Shown here one piece after another: positions 26,238-33,706 of a stretch of DNA of 64,000 nucleotides. Every line of letters starts with the position of its first letter. Position 1 is the first letter of the stretch. Made by a program: the position numbers and the translations under genes. The DNA is from an uncultured Alphaproteobacteria bacterium (GTDB taxonomy: Bacteria > Pseudomonadota > Alphaproteobacteria > RF32 > CAG-239). The stretch lies in contig CAKQLP010000001.1 of NCBI GenBank assembly GCA_934254675.1, positions 62,001 through 126,000 on the forward strand, given 5' to 3'. Below the pieces are notes generated by a model. The model worked only from the letters and a program-made list of their open reading frames with translations. It ran no database searches and was not told the origin of the DNA.

Positions 26238-27041
26238 ATGTATAAATTTAAAAAGAATTTTTTATGTGCGGGCATTCTCAACCACATTTTAAATGTCATT
26301 CTCGGATTTATTCCGAGAATCCATGCAAAACAGAATTTAAATCGTCATTATCGGGCTTGTCCCGATAATCTGGATACTCGGAACAGACTGTTCGGCAAGC
26401 CCGAGTATGACATTCTTGTTGCACAGTGCGGGCGTTCTATGATTGAAATGTTAGGCGTGCTTGCCATCATTGGTGTTTTGAGTGTTGGCGGTATTGCCGG
26501 CTATTCAAAAGCAATGGAAATGTATAAAATTAATCGGCAAAGAGTACAGCTATCAGAATTATTTTGGCATTTAATCGCTTTGAAAGACGATTTTTTATAT
26601 GAATATAAAAATACGCAACATTCTGTGAGGATAGCCGAGAATATGGAAGCTTTGGGGGTTATTCCGGATGGAATGGAGAAAGTCTATGGAAATTGTATAA
26701 AAGATATTTTTGGAAATTCACTGTCATTAAATCTTTCTAAAAGTATTTGGCACACGCCGGACGGAGAAAAACGGTCAGCACTAGAGTATTATGTTGAATT
26801 TAATGTTTTTAATGCGGAAAAATCAAATAAGATGAAACAGAAATATTGCGTTACATTTCTGGAACAAGCTCAGCATTTTTCAGCATATATCAGTTCTGTG
26901 CAAAATAGAGGCTCAAAAGAAAATGGATATAGTGAAAAAAGGTTAAATTTAGTTTCTGTAAAACCAAATGAAATATATGATTTTTGCCAGAAATGTAATT
27001 CAGATACATCTTGCCAATTGATAATGTTTTTTAAAATATAA
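26238..27041 (+). CDS. Type IV pilin-like protein with palindrome-bearing leader
   Basis: A 267-residue protein. Residues 1-70 are an unusual leader beginning MYKFKKNFLCAGI, interrupted by palindromic elements translated as ILGFIPRI...; then comes the family start GRSMIEMLGVLAIIGVLSV (Gly -1, Glu +5) and one hydrophobic helix. The C-terminal domain (about 150 residues) ends with a Cys-rich motif CQKCNSDTSCQ, like the pilin at 21532 and unlike the other three. I chose ATG 26238, since ACGGAG lies 7 bases upstream. Upstream sequence and leader are nearly identical to the pilin at 62685, although the C-terminal domains differ, which suggests cassette exchange. Transcription should pass through RNA element A. 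Minor or alternative pilin is the likely role; pseudopilin is possible. Confidence 0.8.
   Translation: MYKFKKNFLCAGILNHILNVILGFIPRIHAKQNLNRHYRACPDNLDTRNRLFGKPEYDILVAQCGRSMIEMLGVLAIIGVLSVGGIAGYSKAMEMYKINRQRVQLSELFWHLIALKDDFLYEYKNTQHSVRIAENMEALGVIPDGMEKVYGNCIKDIFGNSLSLNLSKSIWHTPDGEKRSALEYYVEFNVFNAEKSNKMKQKYCVTFLEQAQHFSAYISSVQNRGSKENGYSEKRLNLVSVKPNEIYDFCQKCNSDTSCQLIMFFKI
26295..26409 (+). repeat. Three palindromic elements within the pilin leader
   Basis: ATTCTCGG 26298-26305 pairs with CCGAGAAT 26313-26320; ATTATCGGG 26347-26355 with CCCGATAAT 26361-26369; ATACTCGG 26373-26380 with CCGAGTAT 26401-26408. All are in the reading frame. The layout recalls the in-frame palindromic elements of Rickettsia, but the sequences are not claimed to be the same. 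Confidence 0.8.
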
Positions 27042-27068
27042 AAGAGGCTGAAACGCCCCTTTATTTTC
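27041..27068. terminator. Hairpin between convergent pilin and nrdG
   Basis: AAAGAGGC (27041-27048) pairs with GCCCCTTT (27055-27062), with one mismatch. It overlaps both stop regions and probably serves both directions. Confidence 0.5.
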
Positions 27069-27768
27069 GTATATCAAATATTTTGAATTTTGACTTAAGA
27101 TGATTTAGCAATTCCGCATCATTAAAGAATTTATCACAATCTGCATCTTGAGTTGTTTTATCTTCCGGTATGGGGCGATATTTTTGCAAATAATATTCCT
27201 TAACTCCGAGAGTTGATAATTCATCGGCTATTTTATAAATGTCTGCAATTTCCAAAATACGCGGATCGCAAGTGGTTCGGCATTCAAAATGCACGCCGCT
27301 GTCAATTAAAATTTGCAAGCTTTCTCTGATATTGCCCACAGGAGTTGGACAACCGGTAACTTTAGAATATCTTTCCGTGTCTAGCGGAACTTTAATGTCC
27401 ATGCCTACCCAAGCAACTTTACCAATTACTTTTTTCAAGGCTTCTGGATTATAGCCTCCGGTATGCAAGCCTATTTCAAATCCCATATTTTTTACAATAT
27501 CCATGGCTTGCGGCAAGTTGCTTTGCATTAAAGGTTCGCCCCCGCTGAAAACAACGGCGTCTAAAATACCTTTACGATGTTCCAACAAATTAATTAACTT
27601 ATCCCAGTCGGTATTGTCGTTGCTGTTAGGATTTTGCAATGATGAATTATAGCAAAACGGGCAACGCCACGGACAGCCTTGCATAAAAACAACAGCGGCT
27701 ATCTTAGACGGAAAATCGACGATACTGAATTTTTCAATATCGCCGATTCGCAACAAATCCAAAGACAT
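27061..27768 (-). CDS. nrdG: Anaerobic ribonucleotide reductase activating protein NrdG
   Basis: A 235-residue radical SAM enzyme that installs the glycyl radical on NrdD. The cluster motif is GCPWRCPFCYN (C-x3-C-x2-C, residues about 31-38), followed by FSGGEPLMQ and the GLHTGG region. It is the ThiA-type longer NrdG class rather than the short enterobacterial form. It is the last gene of the nrdD-nrdD2-nrdG operon, 14 bases after the small glycyl-radical gene. Confidence 0.92.
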   Translation of the reverse strand: MSLDLLRIGDIEKFSIVDFPSKIAAVVFMQGCPWRCPFCYNSSLQNPNSNDNTDWDKLINLLEHRKGILDAVVFSGGEPLMQSNLPQAMDIVKNMGFEIGLHTGGYNPEALKKVIGKVAWVGMDIKVPLDTERYSKVTGCPTPVGNIRESLQILIDSGVHFECRTTCDPRILEIADIYKIADELSTLGVKEYYLQKYRPIPEDKTTQDADCDKFFNDAELLNHLKSKFKIFDIRK

Positions 27769-27782
27769 GCTCTTCAGTTCTT

Positions 27783-27995
27783 TTATTCAGCCGCCAAAGC
27801 ACAGCCGCAGTCATTATCCAAATACATAACGGCTTTTTCTTCACAAAAACATTTGCGAGAATAATATTCAGATTTTTTACCTTTATTGAATTCAGAAACC
27901 GGACGATGATAGCCCATTACTCTGGTCCAAATTTCGCAAGGCTGTCTTTCTGCGTCGGTTAATTTGATGTCTTCAATATTGATTGTGTTTGTCAT
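27783..27995 (-). CDS. Separate glycyl-radical polypeptide of class III ribonucleotide reductase
   Basis: A 70-residue protein containing CEIWTRVMGYHRPVSEFN, which matches the C-terminal glycyl-radical segment of NrdD (RVxGY, with the Gly as radical site), then a Cys-bearing tail (CFCEE, CGCA). In most NrdD proteins this segment is the end of the same chain. Here it has its own ATG and AGGAGA ribosome site and is separated from the large chain by 45 bases, so it is a real separate gene and not a frameshift. It probably docks onto the large NrdD chain and is activated by NrdG. Confidence 0.85.
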   Translation of the reverse strand: MTNTINIEDIKLTDAERQPCEIWTRVMGYHRPVSEFNKGKKSEYYSRKCFCEEKAVMYLDNDCGCALAAE

Positions 27996-28040
27996 GTTTT
28001 AATTCTCCTAAAAAATGTTTCATATATTTATTTTGCAAAG

Positions 28041-30140
28041 TTAAGCCGCGTTGCTGGCTTTTAATTTCTTTAATTTTGCAGCTTTCTTTTCTTCATCACA
28101 AATCGGGCAGAACTTGTGTTCGCCGGCTAAATAGCCGTGTTTTGGACAAATTGAGAAAGTCGGTGTAATTGTGATGTATGGCAAACGATAGTTTGTCAAA
28201 ACCTTTTTAATCAGCTCGCCGCAAACTTTTGCCGAGGAAATACGTTGACTCATATAAAGGTGCAACACTGTTCCGCCGGTGTATTTAGACTGTAAAGCCG
28301 CTTGCAAATCCAAGGCTTCAAACGGGTCATCCGTATAACCAACCGGCAATTGCGAAGAGTTTGTGTAATAAGGGTCTTCCTTGGTGCCGGCTTGAATAAT
28401 CCCAGAAAAACGTTTTTTGTCTTCACGGGCAAAACGATAGGTCGCGCTTTCAGCCGGAGTTGCTTCAAGATTATACATGTGACCGGTTTCTTCTTGAATT
28501 TTTACCAAGCAAGCGCGGATATAATCCAAGAATTTTTCGGCAAACGCCTTACCCCATTCATCGGCAACCGAGTGCTCATCGTTAGTAAAGTTGCGAATCA
28601 TTTCATTGATACCGTTTACACCGATGGTTGAGAAGTGATTGCGTAAGGTGCCTAAATAACGTTTAGTGTATGGATACAAGCCATTGTCAATCAGGCGTTG
28701 AATAACTTTTCTCTTAATTTCCAAAGAGGTGCGGGCAATGTTCATTAACTCGTCAACACGGGCAAATAAAGCTTGTTCGTTGCCCTTAAACATATAACCC
28801 AAACGAGCGCAGTTGAAAGTTACCACACCGATAGAACCTGTTTGCTCCGCCGAACCAAACAAGCCGTTGCCTTTAGCCAGCAGTTCACGCAAATCTAATT
28901 GCAGGCGGCAACACATGGAACGAATTTGCCCCGGTTTTAACACAGAGTTAATAAAGTTTTGGAAATAAGGCATGCCATATTTTGCCGTCATTTCAAACAA
29001 CAATTGAGATTTTTCGTCATCCCATGGAAAATCCGGTGTCATATTATAAGTTGGAATTGGGAAAGTAAACGGACGTTCCAACACATCTCCGGCCATCATA
29101 ACTTCAATGTAGGCGCGGTTAATCATATCCATTTCTTTTTGGCAATCACCATAAGTGAAAGGCATTTCTTCCTGACCTTCAATAATCGGCATATAGTTTT
29201 CATCGTGACCGGCAATATGACCGCCGATATACGGGTGCTGATTACGCAAATCTTCTGGGCAAACCCAGTCAAAAGTAAAGTTTGTAAATGGTGTTTGCGA
29301 ACCCCAACGTGACGGAACGTTCAAATTGTAAACTAATTCTTGAATAGATTGTTTTACTTGGTCGTATGATAAATTGTCTTTTCTGACGTATGGAGCCAAA
29401 TAAGTATCAACTGAAGAAAACGCTTGCGCGCCGGCCCATTCGTTTTGCAACGTTCCCATAAAGTTGACCATCTGTCCAACGGCTGATGTCAAATGTTTCG
29501 GCGGATTGGCTTCAGCTTTGCCTTTCACCCCGTTAAAGCCTTCTTTTAAAAGGTTTTTCAATGACCAACCGGCGCAATATGCCGCCAACATATCCAAATC
29601 GTGAATATGAATATCGCCGTTACGATGCGCTTCGCCTACTTCTGCCGGATAAACGTGGCTTAGCCAATAGTTGGCCGTAACTTTACCCGACACATTCAAA
29701 ATCAAACCGCCGTTAGAATAACCTTGGTTGGCATTGGCATTAACGCGCCAGTCCAATTTTTCCAAATATTCATTAATAGAACTTTCAACATCAACCATAA
29801 CTTTATGGTCTGAGCGCATACGATTACGTTTGTCACGATACAGAATATAAGCTTTAGCTGTGGCAAAATAGTTTGCGGAAATTAACACTTGTTCCACAAT
29901 GTCTTGAATTTGCTCAATAGATGGCAGAGATTCCAAAAATTTATGATTGATAACTTTCATAACTTGCGCGGTTAAAAGCCAAGCATCAGATTCATCAAAT
30001 TCTCCTGTTGAAGTTCCGGCTTTTAAAACGGCATTATAAATTTTATTTTCATCAAACGGAGCCAAAGTGCCATCACGTTTGGTAACATTTTCAATTTTTG
30101 TGTCAATTTTGCTCATTTTGGTATTCTGCTCTGTACCCAT
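28041..30140 (-). CDS. nrdD: Class III anaerobic ribonucleoside-triphosphate reductase, large chain
   Basis: A 699-residue oxygen-sensitive enzyme that makes deoxyribonucleotides. An ATP-cone domain (about residues 15-105, KRDGTLAPFDENKIYNAV) precedes the NrdD barrel with GEAHRNGDIHIHDLD, FDWVCPEDL and GNGLFGSAEQTGSIGVVTFN. The C-terminus has the zinc-type Cys cluster (ICPKHG, FCPIC) but then stops, without the RVxGY glycyl-radical motif, which is supplied by the next gene. AAGGAG precedes the ATG at 30140. NrdR-type boxes lie 45-85 bases upstream. Confidence 0.93.
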   Translation of the reverse strand: MGTEQNTKMSKIDTKIENVTKRDGTLAPFDENKIYNAVLKAGTSTGEFDESDAWLLTAQVMKVINHKFLESLPSIEQIQDIVEQVLISANYFATAKAYILYRDKRNRMRSDHKVMVDVESSINEYLEKLDWRVNANANQGYSNGGLILNVSGKVTANYWLSHVYPAEVGEAHRNGDIHIHDLDMLAAYCAGWSLKNLLKEGFNGVKGKAEANPPKHLTSAVGQMVNFMGTLQNEWAGAQAFSSVDTYLAPYVRKDNLSYDQVKQSIQELVYNLNVPSRWGSQTPFTNFTFDWVCPEDLRNQHPYIGGHIAGHDENYMPIIEGQEEMPFTYGDCQKEMDMINRAYIEVMMAGDVLERPFTFPIPTYNMTPDFPWDDEKSQLLFEMTAKYGMPYFQNFINSVLKPGQIRSMCCRLQLDLRELLAKGNGLFGSAEQTGSIGVVTFNCARLGYMFKGNEQALFARVDELMNIARTSLEIKRKVIQRLIDNGLYPYTKRYLGTLRNHFSTIGVNGINEMIRNFTNDEHSVADEWGKAFAEKFLDYIRACLVKIQEETGHMYNLEATPAESATYRFAREDKKRFSGIIQAGTKEDPYYTNSSQLPVGYTDDPFEALDLQAALQSKYTGGTVLHLYMSQRISSAKVCGELIKKVLTNYRLPYITITPTFSICPKHGYLAGEHKFCPICDEEKKAAKLKKLKASNAA

Positions 30141-30184
30141 TATAAAATTCTCCTTATGGCGCGTTGAAAAATTACTGAAACATA

Positions 30185-30225
30185 CTACATGTAGTAAATA
30201 CTAAAATGCAAATATCAATATATAG
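30185..30225. promoter_or_regulatory. Pair of NrdR-type boxes before nrdD
   Basis: CTACATGTAG (30185-30194, inside the 14-bp palindrome TACTACATGTAGTA at 30183-30196) and CAATATATAG (30216-30225) fit the NrdR core C-W-A-T-A-T-A-T-W-G, the second exactly and the first with two transitions. Their centres are 31 bp apart, the usual three-turn spacing of paired NrdR boxes. NrdR represses ribonucleotide reductase genes when dATP is high. Confidence 0.65.
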
Positions 30226-30258
30226 TTATGCTCAGAAAATTTATTAATGCCTCATTGA

Positions 30259-30293
30259 TATTAATTTTCTAGATACATTCTAGAAAATTAATA
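30259..30293. repeat. Perfect 15-bp inverted repeat in the nrdD upstream region
   Basis: TATTAATTTTCTAGA pairs with TCTAGAAAATTAATA around the loop TACAT. No T tract follows and no gene ends there, so it is not an ordinary terminator. A dimeric regulator site or a transcript 5' hairpin are possible. The rest of the gap to 30580 shows only AT-rich sequence with no supported gene. Confidence 0.7.
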
Positions 30294-30580
30294 ACAAGAA
30301 CAACAAGAGAAAAAAAAGGTAAAAAGAATTTTTTTTTATAACTGGTTAATTTTGCATATAATTTTTTTTTCGGTATGTATATAAGATTGTTAATCTTTAT
30401 TAAGATGTCGGGATATATTTCTTATGACAAGAATCAATGTGTTATCAGTAACAAACTGATTCATAGCAGTTAAAAAATAAAGAAAATTCGTTTTGGGCAA
30501 TATCATTCTTATAAAAAGGAGTCGAAAGTGTAATTTTCTTAAAACGCCGATTCTTTTAAAATCGATAAGTCTTTAAAAAG

Positions 30581-30610
30581 AAAAAAGCCTGCTTAAAAAC
30601 AGGCTTTTTT
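30581..30610 (-). terminator. Terminator of the TolC-like lipoprotein gene
   Basis: AAAAAAGCCTG pairs perfectly with CAGGCTTTTTT around an 8-base loop, 15 bases after the stop on the minus strand. Confidence 0.88.
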
Positions 30611-30625
30611 AAATAATGCGGCAAG

Positions 30626-32506
30626 CTAACGGACAGGCGCATAGACTTGAACGTCATCCAATGTTTCGTCCGTGCATTGATTGCCGTGGCAACGTTTCAT
30701 CACAGTCGCTTTACGAGCTTTGTTTAAGCCGCGAACTTTGATGGAAGGAACATAAACTTCAACAATTGTTAATTTAAATGTTAAATAAGCCACATTGTTG
30801 TTTTTATCCAAAGCGTAGATTTTTATGCGGTACACTCCGCCGTCTTTAGGCATTGCGATGCCGGTAAACATCTGAACTGTCGGATTATATTTTAACCACT
30901 TTGGTAACGGCGAATCATCAATTAAACCGGCTTTGGTTGTGTATGTCCCTTCTTTCCAACCCATTTTTTCAAAAACGGAATCAGGAATAACGATTTTAAT
31001 ATGCTCACCGGTTTCAAATGTAACATCCGGCAACAATTTTTCAGAGGACAAATTAACTGGCGGTCGGCGGCTTGGAATATCCATCAAATATGGTCGATTA
31101 TCCGGAATAAATTCGCCTTTACGCCATTTTTCCAGGTTGTCGCGTAAAGCCAGTGCAATGCGGGACGGCGATTCGTTCAACATATAATAAGGAACGGCGT
31201 CTAAACCGATAGTGGCATATAAAGTGCCGAGAGCGTCTTGCAAGTCAACATAAGCTAAAGAAGCTTTGGTTTCATCCGCGATGGCTCTAGCGGCTTCCAA
31301 TTGACTTTTTTCGGCATGACTTCCATTGGCGGAAGTAATATCTTCGGCAATATTTTCAGAAGTTCCGGCTATTTCATAAGCAATCTGATAATCTTCAGTT
31401 GCAGAGGTATATCTGGCCCATGCGATATAAACCTGATTTAAAATCAAAGAGGTCATACGTTGGCGGCGCAAGTCAATCATCATTTGTTGGTTGGCGCCTT
31501 TGCGTGTGTCTTCATAAACAAGCATGGAGGCTTCTTTTGCTTCATTGCACCATTTTTGGTTATAGGTATTCGGATTGTTTTTATAGCCGCTGCCGTTGTC
31601 ATCACGGAAATTATTTATAATCATTTCCAAGTCATCGGAATCGGTCAGCAAGTCATGAACTTTGAGCTCCGGACGATTCGTCAATGCCAACCATTCTAAA
31701 CGAGAAAGGTTTGATTTTATTTCCGGTAGGGCAAAATTGCCATATTCTTTTCCAACCAAGGTAAACTGAGTGGCAGGGTGAAGTCCCATTAACGAGGCGA
31801 GACGTTCGTGAGCGGTTTCCATGTCACGTTTCAACGCCGATAATTTTTTAACAGATTCCATATATTTACGCTTTTTCATCAAATCTTCGGTTGAAGGATT
31901 CTTACCCTGTTGAGCCAATTCTTTAGCCTGAGCGTTCATTTCATCAACATCCAAAGTGATGTGTTCTATGGTGTCGTCAATAACCGGAATAAGTCTTTGG
32001 GCGGTTAAGGCTTTCCAATATAAAATGCGAGCTTCTTGCAAGATATTTTGGATAACTTTGCGACTTTGTTCTACGGCGACGCTTTTTTTAAATTCTGGAC
32101 TGTTGTTCATATAATATAAAGTAGAAATATCCAAAACGTTCCAAGCCACTTTTAAATCAGGGCTGGTGTGTTCGTTGCTGTTTGTGTTTATATAGCCGGC
32201 GTTAGATGCTATATCCGGAAGCTGAGAATAAGCTGATTTTCCGGCTTGAAGCAAGCTTTCCTGATAGCGGATCATTCTTCCGGTATAGTTGTATTTCAGC
32301 GCCAAGGCCATGGACATATACATATCGATAGGCTTTTCAATTTTTAAAGGTGCGTTGGCGTACATATTTTGCATGTCAACATCATATCGGATAGCTCTGT
32401 CCCAGTCCGAGTAATAAGCAGCGTCGGGAGCTTTTGTGTAGCTTTCTTTATCAGAACAGCCGATAACGGCTAAAATTCCCGACATTAAAAACAGCAATTT
32501 TTTCAT
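30626..32506 (-). CDS. TolC-like outer-membrane lipoprotein with C-terminal cadherin-like domain
   Basis: A 626-residue protein. The signal peptide ends in a lipobox (AVIGC, Cys17). Residues about 60-450 have the long amphipathic helices and internal duplication of outer-membrane efflux (TolC/OEP) proteins, including ARILYWKALTAQRLIPVIDD and LNQVYIAWARYTSATEDYQIA. Residues about 520-595 (LPKWLKYNPTVQMFTGIAMP, then GGVYRIKIYALDKNN) match a dystroglycan-type cadherin-like fold, not usual in TolC. It lies divergent from a VirB8-like gene, so it may serve the type IV secretion system as an outer-membrane part, or it may be an orphan efflux duct. The RND pump operon at 52-57 kb lacks an outer-membrane gene, and this could also fill that role. 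Confidence 0.75.
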   Translation of the reverse strand: MKKLLFLMSGILAVIGCSDKESYTKAPDAAYYSDWDRAIRYDVDMQNMYANAPLKIEKPIDMYMSMALALKYNYTGRMIRYQESLLQAGKSAYSQLPDIASNAGYINTNSNEHTSPDLKVAWNVLDISTLYYMNNSPEFKKSVAVEQSRKVIQNILQEARILYWKALTAQRLIPVIDDTIEHITLDVDEMNAQAKELAQQGKNPSTEDLMKKRKYMESVKKLSALKRDMETAHERLASLMGLHPATQFTLVGKEYGNFALPEIKSNLSRLEWLALTNRPELKVHDLLTDSDDLEMIINNFRDDNGSGYKNNPNTYNQKWCNEAKEASMLVYEDTRKGANQQMMIDLRRQRMTSLILNQVYIAWARYTSATEDYQIAYEIAGTSENIAEDITSANGSHAEKSQLEAARAIADETKASLAYVDLQDALGTLYATIGLDAVPYYMLNESPSRIALALRDNLEKWRKGEFIPDNRPYLMDIPSRRPPVNLSSEKLLPDVTFETGEHIKIVIPDSVFEKMGWKEGTYTTKAGLIDDSPLPKWLKYNPTVQMFTGIAMPKDGGVYRIKIYALDKNNNVAYLTFKLTIVEVYVPSIKVRGLNKARKATVMKRCHGNQCTDETLDDVQVYAPVR

Positions 32507-32625
32507 AGTTATATCCTTAAAGTACTTTAGTTAATATGATGTCATAATAATCTTTAAAAATTAACATTTTATTACACTTTTGCCTATATTATGTTACTAA
32601 TAGATATTTAGAGGTAAAAAACAGC

Positions 32626-33402
32626 ATGGTATCAATACTCGGCACTTTGTTTAAGTATAAGGAAAAGGAATCTCCTGATATTTTGGGGTATTTTCCGGAG
32701 CGAGTTCATGTTGATGCTTTTCCAGAACGCCGCTATTTATGGACTTCTCGTTTTTTGGTTATGGTGACATGTCTGAGCATATGCGCCAACATGGTGATTG
32801 CCTGTGCAATTTATTTGCTGTTGCCGGAACAACATGTTTCGCCGCGTCTTTTTGTGATGAATGACGACACGAGTCAGCTGGAGGTTCTGGAAAAGGATGA
32901 GCGTTATTATTATGTAAGTGATTTGATTGCCGAACAATATATCCGTGATTACATGGTGCTACGCTATACCATAACCGAGGATTATGCCGAATTGATGGAT
33001 AGGTGGCGAGAGAACTCTATTTTGTATTGGTACTCGACAAACAGTATATTTCAGGAATTTCAAGAAAGTGATGTGGCAACGGCCGATAAACAATTTAAAA
33101 CTTTGGGGTTGCAGAGGTATATTGATATAGATTGGACAAAGCGCGTTTCACGTTCAATGTGGATGGTTCAGTTTAAAACATATGATATCACTCGAGATAA
33201 TCCTAAGCCAAAAGTTGATGTGTGGCGGGCGACTCTGCGGGTTGGATATGACGGAAATCTTCGTTTTAAAAAACCGGAAGACAGAATTTTAAATCCGTAT
33301 GGTTTTTTGGTTTACAGTTATACGCTTTCTTATCAAGGCGATTATCGTAATGGTCCGGATGAGGTTGATGGTTCTTTACGTTATAATCTAATGATGTATT
33401 AA
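32626..33402 (+). CDS. virB8: VirB8-like type IV secretion inner-membrane protein
   Basis: A 258-residue bitopic protein. One membrane segment (about residues 43-67) precedes a periplasmic NTF2-like domain of about 180 residues with the VirB8 features YIRDYMVLRYTIT, WMVQFKTYD and the conserved NPxG motif in NPYGFLVYSYTLSY near the end. VirB8 links the inner-membrane complex to VirB10. It lies alone, about 25 kb from the virB10-virB11 genes, divergent from the TolC-like gene, and is closed by a terminator. DotI/IcmL, which shares the fold, is the alternative. Confidence 0.8.
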   Translation: MVSILGTLFKYKEKESPDILGYFPERVHVDAFPERRYLWTSRFLVMVTCLSICANMVIACAIYLLLPEQHVSPRLFVMNDDTSQLEVLEKDERYYYVSDLIAEQYIRDYMVLRYTITEDYAELMDRWRENSILYWYSTNSIFQEFQESDVATADKQFKTLGLQRYIDIDWTKRVSRSMWMVQFKTYDITRDNPKPKVDVWRATLRVGYDGNLRFKKPEDRILNPYGFLVYSYTLSYQGDYRNGPDEVDGSLRYNLMMY

Positions 33403-33405
33403 AAA

Positions 33406-33440
33406 AATCTCTCGTTTTTATTTAAAGCGGGAGATTTTTT
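33406..33440 (+). terminator. Terminator after the VirB8-like gene
   Basis: AATCTCTCG (33406-33414) pairs with CGGGAGATT (33428-33436), followed by a T tract. Confidence 0.8.
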
Positions 33441-33442
33441 GT

Positions 33443-33471
33443 TTGACAGGATAAAATATTTTCTGTTACCT
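33443..33471 (+). promoter_or_regulatory. Candidate promoter of pilin RNA element C
   Basis: A perfect TTGACA (33443-33448) is followed after 17 bases by the poor -10 match TTACCT (33466-33471). The predicted start falls at about the first base of element C. Confidence 0.5.
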
Positions 33472-33478
33472 TTTAAAT

Positions 33479-33677
33479 GCAATGTTTGATTAACATTGCG
33501 GGGTTTGAAAGCCTCTTAGATGTTGCTTGTTTTTTTAAAACAAGCGTAAAAAAACTACCTTTTTGCATAAATAGCAGGAAGGTAGTTAATACGGCTATAT
33601 AAAAGCCCAATATACTACACTATTACATCTAATAGCTTTCAACTTCCTGCTACCTCTAATCAAGGTGGCTTTTTTTT
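33479..33677 (+). ncRNA. Structured RNA element C upstream of pilin (candidate switch)
   Basis: P0 GCAATGTT 33479-33486 with AACATTGC 33492-33499; P1 TTGAAAGC 33505-33512 with GCTTTCAA 33635-33642; P2 TTAGATGT 33516-33523 with ACATCTAA 33625-33632; P3 GCTTGTTTT 33525-33533 with AAAACAAGC 33537-33545; P4 AACTACCTTTTTGC 33553-33566 with GCAGGAAGGTAGTT 33574-33587; P5 GGCT 33593-33596 with AGCC 33604-33607; pseudoknot GCAGGAAG 33574-33581 with CTTCCTGC 33643-33650; terminator GCTACC 33649-33654 with GGTGGC 33664-33669 and eight T. The pseudoknot strand shares two bases with the terminator stem and competes with P4, so a switch between terminating and non-terminating folds is plausible. Confidence 0.77.
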
Positions 33678-33706
33678 AGTTTTTTAAAGAAAAGGAGAAA
33701 GTTATA

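Noticed and set aside
27783..28041. A frameshift as the reason NrdD lacks its glycyl-radical end
   Set aside because: The small gene has its own ATG and AGGAGA ribosome site, 45 bases separate the two, and both have complete ends.
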